DNA of 64,000 bases. It comes from Plazaster borealis. Its lineage: Eukaryota; Echinodermata; Asteroidea; Forcipulatida; Labidiasteridae. The stretch is from contig CM037473.1 in assembly GCA_021014325.1 (NCBI GenBank), positions 6,699,501-6,763,500 on the forward strand, given 5' to 3'. Below the pieces are notes generated by a model, which saw only the letters and a list, made by a program, of their open reading frames with translations, did not search any database and had not been told where the DNA came from. The position numbers and the translations under genes were made by a program. Shown here one piece after another: positions 33,801 through 45,213 of the stretch (position 1 is its first letter; each line of letters opens with the position of its first letter).

Positions 33801-36800
33801 GATCCTTCGCAAGAATGGTCCCCTTAGTCAGATTTAAAATACCTCCCCCCCCCCGGAGAAAAGCAAGGAGCTGTACAAGTTGGTAATAAAAAAAATGGTC
33901 CTTGTAAAAATGGAAGCCAATCTGATTTACGAATCTGCAGCGCAATGCGTTGCGTGGCCATGGGACGCACAAAACAATTGCGTGTCTCCAAATCGAATGT
34001 CTCCTCCGTGATGTTAAAAAAAACCTCGTGTTGTCTACATTCAAAACAAGGACATCGATTGTGAACTAGACTTTGGTAAACCACCATCTACTCGTTACTT
34101 TACTTTTTTCGGGGAGGATTTTAAAAACAAGACACGCTATTGATATGTTTTGGCGTATTAATCGCTGTACCATCTTATTGTTTTAACTCTCCTAGTTGAT
34201 CTTTATCACTAGTGTCAAAACATGTGATAACCAATATTAGTGCAGGCTTAAAGTGTAACGATACTAGCATTTGCTTTGCAGTAGGGTACTCTTGTAATTC
34301 AGTTGTTGGGAAACATGGCCAGAGAAATTTTCCTCACGAACGGAAGTTAACTTTCGCTTGTTTGCTGTAGCTTATGCTTGGACGGTCGCGTTTTCTGGAC
34401 TTGCAAGGCTATTTCTATCCATGGTTGAAACATGGTCTGGTCCTTGCTCTATGGTTGAAACAAGCGTGCACGAGATAAAACAAGCAGTGTGGTCCGTCCA
34501 GTAAATGCCTTACTGTCATCATAGAGCAAGGATACTCCTTGAAAATTCCTTGTGCGAAAAATACTTTGAATTTAACAATCTGTCCTCCCATCCAGTCTGA
34601 TACATTTCTCTGCTGACTCTCCTCTGATTTTCAAGGGACTTTGAAAAGACTAATTTGTTTAAATCTTTGAGTAACAAATTGCTTTGTATATTTCATTTCA
34701 TCGTTGTATGTTTTGTGTTGCGAAAAGAGTCTCCTTCATTACGCGCTATATAAATGTCTCGTATTTTATTATAATTTCCCCCGATTTCCCTTCCATGTTC
34801 AACCTTTTCCTACACCTCCTTCGCTCGTCTACAGATGACCCGCCCCTAAATCACAAGTAGTCAGTGAAACTCGGTCACCGCTCGGAAACAGTGCAACCTT
34901 TGTGGTCAAACCATTTTAATCAAAACCATAACAAGTATTATTACAACGCACTCAAGTTGAAGAAAACAATGTCTGCATCAGTCCTCGACAAATGAGTTGT
35001 GTAAAAATACGGTTGTAATGACGATCCCGTTCATTTCCGGTTGACTGGAAGTCGTAGCGATGTGGTCACCCGTTGTTGGTTTCCACCACCAGGCGGTGGC
35101 CGGCTGCATACCGTGTACCAACTCAACATTTCCGGGTAGTGTTTACACCCCGTTTCGCTTGCCTGTTTTTTTTTTGTGGCCGGTGGAAAAACTCGGATTA
35201 AAAACAATCAAAGTGTCGCGGCTCGACCCGGCTGGGTCAGTCAAATGAAATTTGAAGAATTTATCATCGTTTTGAAACAAAGTTGTCGTCACTGTGGGTT
35301 TAAATTGTTTGGCTTGCTTCTACGGCTTGCTTCTTGGACAGTTTTTTGTTTGTTTTGTTTGTTTGAGTGATATCATAATTTGTCGAGGTTCATTCCGGTA
35401 CATTATACGAACACAACAAGGCATCGATTGTTTATAAAATGTAGCGATGACGCAAAGACGCAGCGACATATTTGGTGAGCAACAACACCGTTTGAAGTAG
35501 AGCCGACAAACTTTTGGACGAGTTCTTAGCTTGGGGATTAAAGGCACTGAACACGTTTGGAAATTGGCAAAGACCAGTGTTCCCACTTGGTGTATCCCAA
35601 CATATGCATAAAATAACAAGCCTGTGGAAATTTGGGCTCAATTGGTCATCGAAGTTGCAAGAAAAAAATGAATTGTACAAATTTGTGTGCTTTCAGATAG
35701 GAATAAAAACTTCTTGCAAGAAGTTTTTATTATTTTAGTGAGAAATTACATCTTTCTCAAAAACTACGTTACTTCAGAGGGAGTCGTTTCCTACAATGTT
35801 TTATACTATCAACAGCTCTCCGTTGCTCGTTACCAAGATAAGTTTTGATGCTAATTTTCATAGATATTTTGAGTAATTACCAAACGTGTACAGTGCCTTT
35901 AAAGAACCCTTCGCATCAATCAGGAAGAAGGAACTATTTCTTCCACACTGTATCTACAACAAGACGTAAAGAAAGCAGTGTGATCTCTTTGCATGATCAA
36001 AAGGCACTCTTAAAGGCCTGCGCTAAACGTCGCACTTTTGCCGTGTCGAACTCAAATAATTAGAAAATGATGAATTAAATTCGACAAAAGAGCGACGTTT
36101 AGCGCAAACCTTTGATTTAAATTCGACACTGCCGTGTAGCACGGCAAGCTCTGCCGTGCTACACGGTAGTTGCACGACGTGGTGACAAACGTCGCGCTCT
36201 TGCCGTGTCGAATCAAATTGAATTCTCAGTCGGGCGATGCTCTTTGGGAATACGCATGCGTAAAATTTTTGAAAAATGTTTTATTTGTATTTTCTAATAA
36301 TGTGAACATTCTCCTTGTTAGTACCGTAGTACAGAGAGTATTCCGGGATGGGAAAGGAAACAACTCCTAATTGGAACAAACATAATCTGTAGATTTCAGA
36401 ATTAAACTAATTGATTTTGTTCTGACACTCTTAAAAAAGACGATGCGCCACTCACCAACGATGGTAATAATAATGACAACATTTAAGTTGGGAAACAATG
36501 TCCTTTTTGATTTGTCATTAATATTTGAGTGTCACAGCTCGAATTGACATCATGAAACATGACTCTTTAGCAATTTTCTCCCGCGTCGCCATTTTGAATT
36601 ACTTTAAGTGCGGCAAACTATTTTACTAAATTCGACGTTTGTCACCAACTCGTTTTAATTGCCGCACTTTTGCCGTGCGAAAATCATTTGAGTTCGACAC
36701 GGCAAAAGTTCGACGTTTAGCGCAGGCCCACTAAACCACACAACAACTATATAACAGACAAATCAATGCACTACCGTTAAACGCAAAACCATTGTATTTA

Positions 36801-38738
36801 GATTGAAACCACTGATCTACCTGTGGACAGCTATTGTTTCTTCTACCAACTTTTGGCATTTTCCCGAGCATTAAAGTCTCGCTGGTCCCATCTTATGAAC
36901 TGCCTCCTCTCGGAATCGAGCCAACCCCATTCGGCTTTAATGACTGAACGCGGACATTAAAGCCATGGACATGGTGAAGAAAAGCATATCTTGCTTTCTC
37001 GAGTGATTGCGCTGCAAATGAAATTTACTTGCAATTAGCTGCACTGGATGTATTTTGACAATCAGTTATTATTTTATTGTTATAATTTTGTGATGAACAT
37101 CGCCCTACACGGCAAAAAGGGGATGTTCGCATTCCTCTTGAACTGTGGCAGGTTACAAGTCGAAGGAAAGCAAGACACGGGAGTTCCAAAGTAAAGCAGT
37201 ATGGGGGAAATCTAGCACTGCAGCAGAATCTCTCACAATTTTGGCCTTTGGAACAGACACAGTTTAAAGGGTCGAAATGGTGCTACAAAGGGTGTGCTGT
37301 CAGCAGTGGAGGCGCGTGTAGAAGGAACGATAGTGAGACACCTTCACAATAAACCACTGAGCAGAAGAGGCTGAAGGAGAAGACAGAACGTCAAAAAGAA
37401 AGAGGCTCAAGAGATGATGCCAGGTCTTTCCCACCATTTATGATTCCATATTCCTCCTTTTTTCAGATTTTCCGTGTAAGCATGCTGTTAATACCCCATG
37501 TTAATTTATTTGCATTATTGTATTGATTTTGTATTTGTTGTTTATCGTCCGTTTTCATATTGTTAAAGATTTCGCAATTCGGCCCTTTGCCGCAATGAAA
37601 TGTTTCCTAATAAATCGATTCAAATCATATCAAATTTAGCTATATTTTCTTACACTTTTGGCCAGCTCAGTATATGCAGTAAGGAGATAAGGGAAAACTA
37701 TGCTTTACGGATTGTAAAGGAAACAAGTCTGGGGAGACTTAAAACAACGGTAGCGACACTGAGAAAAGTAAAAATCCAGTTAAAAACCCTTACTCTTTGG
37801 TTCCAATTGGAACCAGAGGACAATACGAACTAAGGCTCCCAGCTTCCAAGCAAGATCGTAACTGTCAGTCTTTCACTCACCACTACCCACAAACCCCCTA
37901 ACCACAGTAAATCAAGTAGCTAACGAGTTAACGACCAGTAAATTAAACTCCAACAATGGCCCAATTAACACACAAATGTTATTCGCGGTTTGTGATGGCT
38001 GAGATCAAGGCAGATGAGTCATCAGGGGTTCCGTCGCGTTTCTCCGGTGCAAGCCGCCGTGCCCATCCGGAGCACCTACCTCCGCATTTCCGGAAAACTG
38101 GTCGATTGTCGTCTAGCCCCGACGCTGTCGCCGTTGTTGAATCGACTTTCCAATGACTTCTTAATTCAATAAAAGTCAGCCTCGGCTCTTCAGATATGAA
38201 TTTGCTTTCAAAGTTTGTCACTGATGTTAAATTGAACTATGCTTGAATTGCACTGGTTTTCTAAAGATTGCTTGCGCCTATTGAAATTTAAAAAAATACA
38301 AACCATCGAGTTATGATGAACATATCGAAACATGAGTGTATGTCATCATCATCAATACAACTCAACAGTTAATTATATAATTTAATTTATATATTTACGA
38401 ATGGTTTTTTTAACTTTACTAAGTTTAGTATATACCTTTTGTGTTGCATAAAGAAATGTAATACCGAAAACAAGTAATGACAAGTCGACTGAATTTGCGT
38501 TTGTTTTTGAAATTATGTAACATATAAATCTGATTAACGTCTTACCAGTGATGACGACAGTCTTCCCGTCAAGACGAGCTGTACATGTACATCGATCAGC
38601 AACTTTGACAAGGTAATAGTACAGACTAACACACATCAACAGTGTGACGGACACACAGACTCCCAGAAAAATCCGATGGTACTGGGGCCCGTCCCACAGT
38701 TTCCACTGTCCCAATGTTACACTCGTCAAGTCAGACAT
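22545..38738 (-). CDS. Retinol dehydrogenase-like short-chain dehydrogenase (SDR, RDH11-14 type)
   Basis: CDS complement join, 5' to 3': 38738-38546, 27536-27294, 26317-26009, 22810-22545; 1011 nt, 336 residues. Residues 23-44 form a hydrophobic signal anchor, as in ER-bound retinol dehydrogenases. Rossmann motif TGANTGIG at 64-71, NNAG at 143-146, NVSS at 191-194 and the catalytic YARSK at 218-222; all key SDR residues are present. The tail ([15 protein letters not shown], then a Cys/aromatic-rich end) matches the RDH11/12/13/14 group. Family role: NADP(H)-dependent interconversion of retinol and retinal or related lipids; the exact substrate cannot be told from sequence. The start is ATG 38736-38738; the open frame continues upstream only to a TTG. 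The first intron is 11 kb. Confidence 0.9.
23160..23640. repeat. Degenerate telomere-like array (CCCTAA), block 1
   Basis: Many CCCTAACCCTAA-like units with frequent changes, C-rich strand on +. Lies in the last intron of the RDH-like gene. Confidence 0.85.
23645..24855. repeat. AT-rich minisatellite, about 55-60 bp unit
   Basis: About 20 degenerate units with the core TTGATAAAATTGCTGGACTT, then ACCCCTTGTGATTTTTTC. Units start near 23697, 23755, 23815, 23874, 23929 and so on. Confidence 0.88.
24860..25305. repeat. Degenerate telomere-like array (CCCTAA), block 2
   Basis: Same composition and orientation as block 1, on the other side of the minisatellite. Confidence 0.85.
25602..25952 (+). 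mobile_element. Full-length tRNA-derived SINE with (ATT)n tail
   Basis: Head folds as a tRNA: acceptor arms GTCATGG/CCATGAC, A box GGCCGAGCGGTTTAGAGC, B box GGGTTCGAATTCC. Body GTGTCCTTGAGCAAGATG, end GCGCTATATAAGAACTAG and (ATT)n. Lies in the last intron of the RDH-like gene. Confidence 0.88.
26009..26317 (-). CDS. RDH-like exon 3: catalytic half
   Basis: 309 nt. Contains [41 protein letters not shown] (Tyr218, Lys222) and ends with HPG split across the intron. Donor GTAAGT. Confidence 0.95.
26345..26600 (-). mobile_element. tRNA-related SINE fragment, minus strand
   Basis: Contains GTGGGATTCGAACCC (reverse B box) and ACTGTATACTCAGTTCTTTC, similar to an untouched stretch near 12085-12160. 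Confidence 0.55.
26876..27247 (-). mobile_element. TTAA-type non-autonomous element, subfamily I
   Basis: Inverted ends ACACGTTTGGT... and ...ACCAAACGTGTTCAGTGCCT with TTAA at the right end, GAGAGCTGTTGATAGT, hairpin ACTTCTTGCAAGAAGT (about 27047-27062). Orientation is arbitrary. Lies in the RDH intron 2-3. Confidence 0.82.
27294..27536 (-). CDS. RDH-like exon 2: cofactor-binding half
   Basis: 243 nt. Reads [20 protein letters not shown], then a CRS segment typical of NADP-preferring SDRs, the RLDLSS strand (Asp for adenine) and VLINNA. Flanked by CAG acceptor and GTAAGT donor on the minus strand. Confidence 0.95.
27828..27945. repeat. (AAAT)n microsatellite
   Basis: Nearly pure AAAT units; it opens long Ile/Tyr/Leu-rich frames on the minus strand that are not genes. 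Confidence 0.95.
31105..31398. repeat. 15-bp minisatellite (TTGCAGCAAGACCTG)n
   Basis: About 19 units, the central ones identical. Because 15 is a multiple of 3 the array is open in several frames on both strands, giving artefact proteins such as LLQQD repeats. Confidence 0.95.
32232..32512 (+). other. Candidate unknown exon inside the RDH intron
   Basis: A long pyrimidine tract and CTATCAG precede an open frame of about 94 codons (for example [33 protein letters not shown]) that reaches TGTCTCG/GTAAAA. It looks like a coding exon with both splice sites on the + strand. No family recognised; the A-run that follows could instead point to a retrocopy. Confidence 0.25.
32715..33093 (-). mobile_element. 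TTAA-type element, subfamily I
   Basis: Ends with CAGTGCCTTTAA; hairpin GACTTCTAGCCAGAAGTC (about 32887-32904), a different sequence from the ACTTCTTGCAAGAAGT of other copies. Confidence 0.82.
33094..33430 (+). mobile_element. TTAA-type element, subfamily II, adjacent to the previous one
   Basis: GTATACGTTTGGTAATGACT, AGCTTTGGATAGTATAATGC, CATAACCGCTCCAGATTTTC; one arm of the hairpin is deleted (GAGAAGCGTTAC only). Confidence 0.75.
35538..35902 (+). mobile_element. TTAA-type element, subfamily I
   Basis: TTAAAGGCACTGAACACGTT at the left and AACGTGTACAGTGCCTTTAA at the right; hairpin ACTTCTTGCAAGAAGT at about 35709-35724. Confidence 0.9.
36015..36728. mobile_element. 714-bp foldback element with about 42-bp terminal inverted repeats
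   Basis: Left end GGCCTGCGCTAAACGTCGCA and right end its reverse complement. Inside is the hairpin CCGTGTAGCACGGCA/TGCCGTGCTACACGG (36131-36166) and more GCCGTG/CACGGC motifs. Confidence 0.88.
37956..38221. other. CpG-richer open frames near the RDH first exon
   Basis: Open on both strands (66 and 80 codons) in a locally GC-rich stretch. Neither protein is recognised and neither is needed for the RDH frame. It could be an untranslated exon or a regulatory patch. Confidence 0.2.
38546..38738 (-). CDS. RDH-like exon 1: signal anchor and start of Rossmann motif
   Basis: Starts [17 protein letters not shown], then a hydrophobic stretch ([20 protein letters not shown]) and ends GKTVVITG. G is split over the intron; donor GTAAGA on the minus strand just below 38546. 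A at -1 and -2 and G at -3 support the ATG. Confidence 0.88.
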
Positions 38739-39200
38739 TTCTGCCAGAAAATGATCTTCAGAATAGCTGTTCAAATCGTAGATAAGCGCGTTTGTGTTCC
38801 CGTCGCCACTTTTGTCTTGATGTGGACCGAAGCACGAAGATGACTTTAACGACTTGAGTCAACTTGTGAGCATCCTTGAGTCTTAGGCTGTGTAGATTTC
38901 CAGCCCACGCAAAGTGCGTCTCGAGCCGCGGTACCGTTTTTATCAATGAATGTAACGACACGACGGGTGACGTATGACGTCAGATTCCGAGAGACTCTCA
39001 TTGGTAGCTAGCACCAGAAAGAGATGACGTAAGGTAATATTATTTTGGCAACAGCAGCCCACGTCCGGTCGTAACGCTACACCCCCATCGCTCGTTGTCA
39101 TAATACGTGTACATTCACATGTAATGCACATGTACGGTTGGCCTACATGTGGAACCACATCAATGTACATGTACATACATGTACAAGTATAGTACTGTCA
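38739..39200 (-). promoter_or_regulatory. 5' UTR/promoter region of the RDH-like gene
   Basis: Sequence upstream of ATG 38738, with TGACGTAAGG (39024) and TGACGTATGACGTCA (38967-38981), close to CRE/AP-1-type TGACGTCA sites. This is suggestive only; transcription start unknown. Confidence 0.35.
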
Positions 39201-40455
39201 TGGTATTATCAGAAAAGAGGGGACAGTGGAACAAAGGAACAAAGGAACACAAAAGGGACAATGCTGTCCTCACAATTGAGTCCTTTGTAATTTTGTGTCC
39301 TCACTTTTTTGTTCATGCGCTTAGTCTATGGAGAGTGTTAAGTATGGTTAGAGGGACAAAAGAAAGTCCTCATTGATAGAAATATTGATGGATGTACATG
39401 TGCGTGAACATGTACATTCACATGTGCAAAGTTGGTCTCAACACGACCCACACGTACATGCTATGATCAATTACCGCTAGACACACGTATGTACATTTTT
39501 TCCAAATACATTTTCCACAAAAGTAAAAGTTTCTTTTTGATGCAAGTGGTCTTAATCACTGTCAATGTATACCCAATCAGATGGTAGAGAAGTGTAATTT
39601 TTAAACTCAACAAATATAGGCCTAAACAACTTGACGATCCTTATTCATCTAACTTTAGTTTGGGAATGATGTAAGAAATGTAGGTTTCCGGAAAGAGTCG
39701 ACGGTAGTGGTAGGCGTGTTTATTTGTAGAACTGAGTGGCAGTGACTGTACGGGATTTCCCGAAACAAAGGTTGTTTTGGAGATCACAATCGCGGAGATA
39801 TGAGCAATGTAATATGAAATACTATCACAAGACACGATGACGTCATGTCAATCACGTGCAGAAGAACAATATTACAACATATCAAAATAACACTGACTGA
39901 TTTATTATTGCCTGTGGCGTAACAAGACATTTTCATTGCGGTGGGCGGGGCAAAGACATCGTTTTGAGGGGCGTTAGGCCTATAGACCATGTGACCTTTG
40001 ACATCACTCGTTTACAAAAGAGCCATAGCAGCAGTGGACTTCCTGCAGGCACGATTTATACACAGCTCAATGGCAGAAAACATTAAATCTGATATTTTAT
40101 GGCGATTGTACTGTCTGACTGTGGTCAGCTTTGGATATGAAGACACGGGACCCATCTCGAAACTTGTTCAGCCGTTATTTTTATAACTCTTGAATTTATG
40201 TGGAAATTATGACACAACGTGTCAAATTTCCAATCCAGTGTAGTATCTTGCCTGCTAGGAAATGCCTTGGAATGTACAAGGTTACTTAAAAAAACAATAA
40301 AGGTTACATGGTCTATACTTGGTCTATACCAAGAGACTAACCATTTGAAGAGCAAGACGTACATACATAAGAATTAATTATAAAATAATTGATGTCCGGA
40401 TTATTCATTGATCAATTTTCCAGACAGTCTTTAATTTTACATTTTGTATTCAATT
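39201..40455. other. Intergenic stretch
   Basis: Repetitive ACATGTAC near 39100-39420; otherwise no recognised gene or element. Confidence 0.5.
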
Positions 40456-40820
40456 TTAAAGGAACGTTACAGAACTGGTAATTAAAATTTTCTTTATGAT
40501 CACAGATTTACATAAAACTTACACGGTCTAATGATGATGATAGTAGAAAACATCCTCAGAAATATTTCTGTCTGAAATGCCATATTTGATGAGAAATAAA
40601 TAAAACTAATTTACGATTGGAGTTTATCGCTCATGAGCGTTTTATTCATGTATAACACATGCAAACGTGTAATCGGTTTTTCACTATTTTCTCGTGACCC
40701 AGATGGCCGATCGATCTCAAACTTCTACAGGTTTGTCAGTTTATCCTGTATATGGTGGATTATATAAAGCGCTTACACTGCCAGTTAGCAAAAACCAATT
40801 CTGTAATGTTCCTTTAAAAT
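40456..40820. mobile_element. TTAA-type element, subfamily III
   Basis: TTTAAAGGAACGTTACAGAA at the left and TTCTGTAATGTTCCTTTAAA at the right; hairpin TTTATCGCTCATGAGCG near 40623. Confidence 0.8.
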
Positions 40821-40899
40821 TGAAAATAATGCTTGAAATAAAAATACTCAGACAGCAATTATAAATGCCATTTAAATTTTTGTATAGGCCTAGTACAAC

Positions 40900-41005
40900 T
40901 TAATATATTCTACCTGGCAAGTAGATACACACATGGTGTTACCGCAAACCAAATATATTGATACCTCACCATGCAATGCCTCAAATCCTATATAGTACAA
41001 CTTAT
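40900..41005. mobile_element. Penelope-like remnant
   Basis: ACACATGGTGTTACCGCAAA, GATACCTCACCATGCAATGC and CTCAAATCCTATAT are shared with 44868-44965. Confidence 0.5.
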
Positions 41006-43920
41006 TTGTTAAAATTAACATTGAAACAAAATTAAAACTAAAGACGAGACTTCTTTTATAAACCCCATTTGCCAATCACGCCCGAATTTGTGCGACCATT
41101 GCATATACAGTAGGTTACATGGACGTAAGCTATTCCTCGGGTTTTCTTTGTTGATTTGTTTTCCTTTTAATTTTTTCATGGCTAAATTCTACTATCCCAA
41201 AAATAGAATTTGTAAAGCCTTACTCTATGATAAAACTAAAGTAGGCCTATTTGAAGAAACATAATCGTGCAATAATGGTTTGGACCAACGGTTGGGACTG
41301 ACAACTTGGTCCCAGAAGTTGTTTGAATACCCCGCAATCACACTGAGTCTATGCATAGAGGACGGACGCAAAATTTAAAAGCGAAGTGTTGCTTATTCCA
41401 ATCATGGAAGAAAACACCTCCATGCTTATTCATGAAGTGCACTGCATGCTTCAGCTTACCAACTTGTTTAATGGCCCCTTTCGAAACCATGACTTGTCGG
41501 GTTCGGCTGCGGCTTGGGCTCCGTCAATTAATTAGAAAACATACACGATCGGTACACGGCACAACGCAAGACGCTGCCAAAGCTGGAGCCTGTAAGCCCA
41601 CGCCCCAGTTTTGAAAACGGCCTTGATATAGGCCCTATACTAAAATATGGTGATTTTTTTTGTTTCAGTCTCGCTTTCCACACCGTAGTTGAAGACATCC
41701 TTCCCTCATTTCCGGAATTGAATATCACAACCTGACACTGAATAATAGACCCACATTACTAAGTACTTAATCCCCGATTACTTGTAATACCACAAGTGAA
41801 AAGACTTTACAAGAAAAAGCCATTCTCAAGACGGATCCTAAAGAAAACAACCAGCTGTGGCTTTTAAACTAACTTTATGTAATCGCCTTTGTGCCAAGGG
41901 ATAAGCTCTCACAGGGAGACCACAAAATCAAAAGTGCCGCTTGCCACAAGAGCAAGCTCTTTAAGCCAGGGGATTTGTTACTTTTGGTAGAAGTCAAATC
42001 TGTGGATTTGTCCTGAGCCGTTTCTCTTTTGACTAAAGAGAAAACGGCTTGGCTGAGATAAGTCGCAATTCCGCTATGCAGTGGTCTATTATACTGACAG
42101 CATTACTGTTGCGATGTTTATAAAGGTTTCAAAACTCTGTTTATTTAAGGAAAACGGTGAAATCCAAGGACTGAGATATAATTAAAGATTTGTTAAAATC
42201 GAAAGACGAATTATAGTAACTGTCAAAGACCAGCATCCGCACTTCATGTGACCCAACACACATGAAATAACTAACCCGTGTTGAGCTACAGTCTGTCACA
42301 AGCAAATATTTAAAAACATTGTTTTCACTTTTTATCGGGTTTTGGACTCGCGAAATCAAAACTGATTGTTTTACTAATTTCCTCAAAACTATAGGCCTTC
42401 AATAATTTCAGGCAACAATATTTAAAGGGGAGTTTCCATCGTGACCATCTTTATGCCGTGTAAGTTATGTGTGCATCTGTGAACGTTTATCATCTCAAAT
42501 TGTTCACACCCTTTTTTAAATACAGAGAGCTGGGCTTCAATCTTATGCGATACCGGTATCTATCATTAGAAGAACTGAGTGACTTCACTGCTTAGTTTGT
42601 TCATGATCGTCACCTTCCTCACAAACTGAAAAGGGAAAATGAATTCCGAACACGCTGCTCTACACTTCATCAGTTTCTACTGATAGAACTTCATGGGAGC
42701 ACAAATTCCACAAACCCATGTATGACAAAAAGCAAACCAAGTTCAGAAAGATGAAATCGAAGTTGTCAGAGTATTTCGACAAAACAGTCCCTCCAAAAGT
42801 AATTCTTTATCAATAATAATTAGACTTCCGGTGAACACTCTTGTGGATTGATGTGAAATATGATTGATAGGCCTACGCTGTCTAAAGTTTGATAAATTAA
42901 TTTCATTTTTTACACAACCGAAAACATTTTGCATTGAACCGCTAAATAGTATTGTCACCATTTCACCGACCCGTGTCCAGCTTGTAAATGCCACACTACT
43001 TGTACCAAGGCCGCATGAAAACTTTCGTCTTTCTTCGTCTAGATTCGTGTGTGGAACTGTTAACTGCCGGGGGTGCTGGGTCCGACTCGACCCAAAAGAT
43101 CGGAAATTATCGGTAATGCCAAAGAAAAGCAGATCCTCAGGTTTTCGTGATATCTGGAGCCAAAACGCGACCACACAGGGGATACAACAGTGGCAAGACT
43201 CAACCACCACCACGGCGGCATGACTGCTAAAAAGCCATAATTTTTGGTCGGTCGGCCCCGGCGGACCCAGGCCCGGCGCCTCTGGTGAAATGGTTTTAGC
43301 CTTGGTGCTCGCACGTACAATGCCACTAGCCAGGCGGTGCGTCTAAGTACAGCATATCACAGGAGGCGTCGACAGACTTATGAGGCGATATTTTGTAACC
43401 GAGAGAACCATGTTTGTTTTGCTTAAGAAACTATAATCTAGCGGTGTTATTGGCAAGTCTTATACTCGAGGGAGAGAGTATGAATTGCTATACCAGCGCC
43501 ACGGTAAACTGTTCACCGAGCCAGTAGTTTAATAAAATGGCGAGCGAACGATAGTATACACACACACAACAATATTGGGTGATATAAAACGACAATGGAT
43601 GGGTCGAGGGGCTTCTAAATGTACACATCATCTTTTGCAAGAAGGCAGGAACTTTATCCATATTTAACTACAACCAACAATTTGAAATTATCATCAGCTG
43701 ACACTTTTTCAGTTCACGCTCCTTTTTGTGATTACGGTTTTGAAAAACGAATTCAGAAACTGTGTTCAGGAATTGTTTTTCTCTCACACATAAATCGTGG
43801 TAATTTTCAGAACGATCTTCTCAGGTGACTGGAACAAGTGTCAGAAAGGTAAACATTTCAGATTAAAATATATATATATATATATATATAATGTATTGTA
43901 TTTATATTGTAATAATCAGT
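41006..43920. other. Intergenic stretch with scattered repeats
   Basis: A subfamily III-like fragment at about 42200-42470 and a (TA)n run at 43868-43892. Long overlapping open frames at 42743-43326 on both strands are not recognisable. Confidence 0.5.
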
Positions 43921-43921
43921 A

Positions 43922-44312
43922 TACTGCAATAACTGGGATGTTAAATTGACACCATAGACTACTTCGCAAATACTCCGTGCGCATGCGTTAGCCGTGGAAT
44001 GAGGTGCATGCTGGTCTAGTTAGCGATCAAATGTGTCGCTAACTAGACCAGCATGCACCTCATTCCACGGCAAATGACCGCGTACTGAGTATTTGCGAAC
44101 AAGTCTATGGGTGTCACGTATAGATACCAACAAAAGAATCAACAAATTCAACATAGGGTGTTAAAATAACACAAATTTCAGCAAAAAACACCACAATTAC
44201 ATTGGTGTATAGTTTTAACACCCTATGATGTTAATTTTGATTCTGTGTTCGGTATCTGAATTATGTGACAACACCCACGGCGTCAATTTTAACACCCCAG
44301 TTTTTGCACTGT
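43922..44312. mobile_element. ACTGCAA-ended element with a nested 73-bp-arm hairpin
   Basis: Outer ends ACTGCAATAACTGGGATGTT and its imperfect inverse at 44280-44312; a solo relative starts at 61402. Nested at 43953-44109 is a hairpin with arms of about 73 bp, the inner 35 bp perfect (CCGTGGAATGAGGTGCATGC and on), loop TCAAATGTG. Confidence 0.88.
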
Positions 44313-44589
44313 AGCTAGCTATAGCACTGTTACCCGTATTATACCCGTGAAGAGAAGATATTGAAGAAAATTTTATAACAAGAAGGGAAAACTCCCGCAG
44401 GACTAATCAGGTCGCTATACTAAACTAAATCCACGCTTAACACCCTAGATGGATTCGAACCAGGGTCCACAGAGGTGAAATGCATTAAAATTAGTCCTCG
44501 TGATGACCCGTTGAATCATGAAAAGTGAATCTATGACTTACACAAACTTTGCACATCAATTTAAAAAAAATCAGTGTTTTGGGTTGGCG

Positions 44590-44965
44590 GAAAAGGCTGA
44601 CGATAACTAGATCAGACTATAGTCGAAACGTTGAGACCTATTAAGAACTCACTCCGCGGCAGTGTAGTTTATTAACGAGAAGTCCCCCGATCCACATAGC
44701 GAAAGTAGTAGTCCCGCCCGATTTCCTACCTCCCGCCCATGGTAGTAGTTAATAAGCAGTTCTTTTCAGAACTGAGAAGTCTCCCGAATTCCGAATATTC
44801 TACTCTGCGGCAGTAGAATAATAAGCAAGACAAGTTCTCAAAGAACAAAATCTATCTATACGTAGCAAGTAGATATACACATGGTGTTACCGCAAACCAA
44901 ATAGATATTGATACCTCTCACCATGCAATACCTCAAATCCTATATCAAATCCTCAAATCCTATAT
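44590..44965 (+). mobile_element. Penelope-like remnant with hammerhead-like core
   Basis: CTGACGA (44597-44603) and GAAAC (44625-44629) around an imperfect stem, then TTCTTTTCAGAACT and CACATGGTGTTACCGCAAAC, the same order as at 8275-8435. Confidence 0.5.
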
Positions 44966-45213
44966 TTATTCTTCTCTGTTCTTCTCTGTTAGGAAATTAA
45001 GTTCCACCGGAAGTGTTAAACTAATGAATTACATCTTCATTACATCATGTTTCTTTTTTACGACCCTAATATAACCCTTAGAAAAAGGTCATCAGTGTTT
45101 TCAAATAGCGAATCCACACTGCGATCCTAGTATGTACAGTACATGTACATGTACATTATGTGTGTGTTTCTGTGTGTGTTTTCACAGCGAATTCGGAACT
45201 AGGCCACAGTGGG

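Larger units (their letters stand above)
27537..38545 (-). other. First intron of the RDH-like gene (11 kb)
   Basis: Contains an (AAAT)n tract, a 15-bp minisatellite, TTAA-type elements and one 714-bp foldback element, listed separately. Open frames at 28570-28965 (+) and 30431-30838 (-) are over 130 codons but match no family that I know. Confidence 0.7.

Noticed and set aside
38739..38774. RDH start at 38774
   Set aside because: That codon is TTG; the first ATG in frame is at 38736-38738 with a purine at -3.
42743..43326. Overlapping open frames of 119-156 codons on both strands
   Set aside because: No recognisable domain, no clear splice sites, and coding on opposite strands at once is unlikely.
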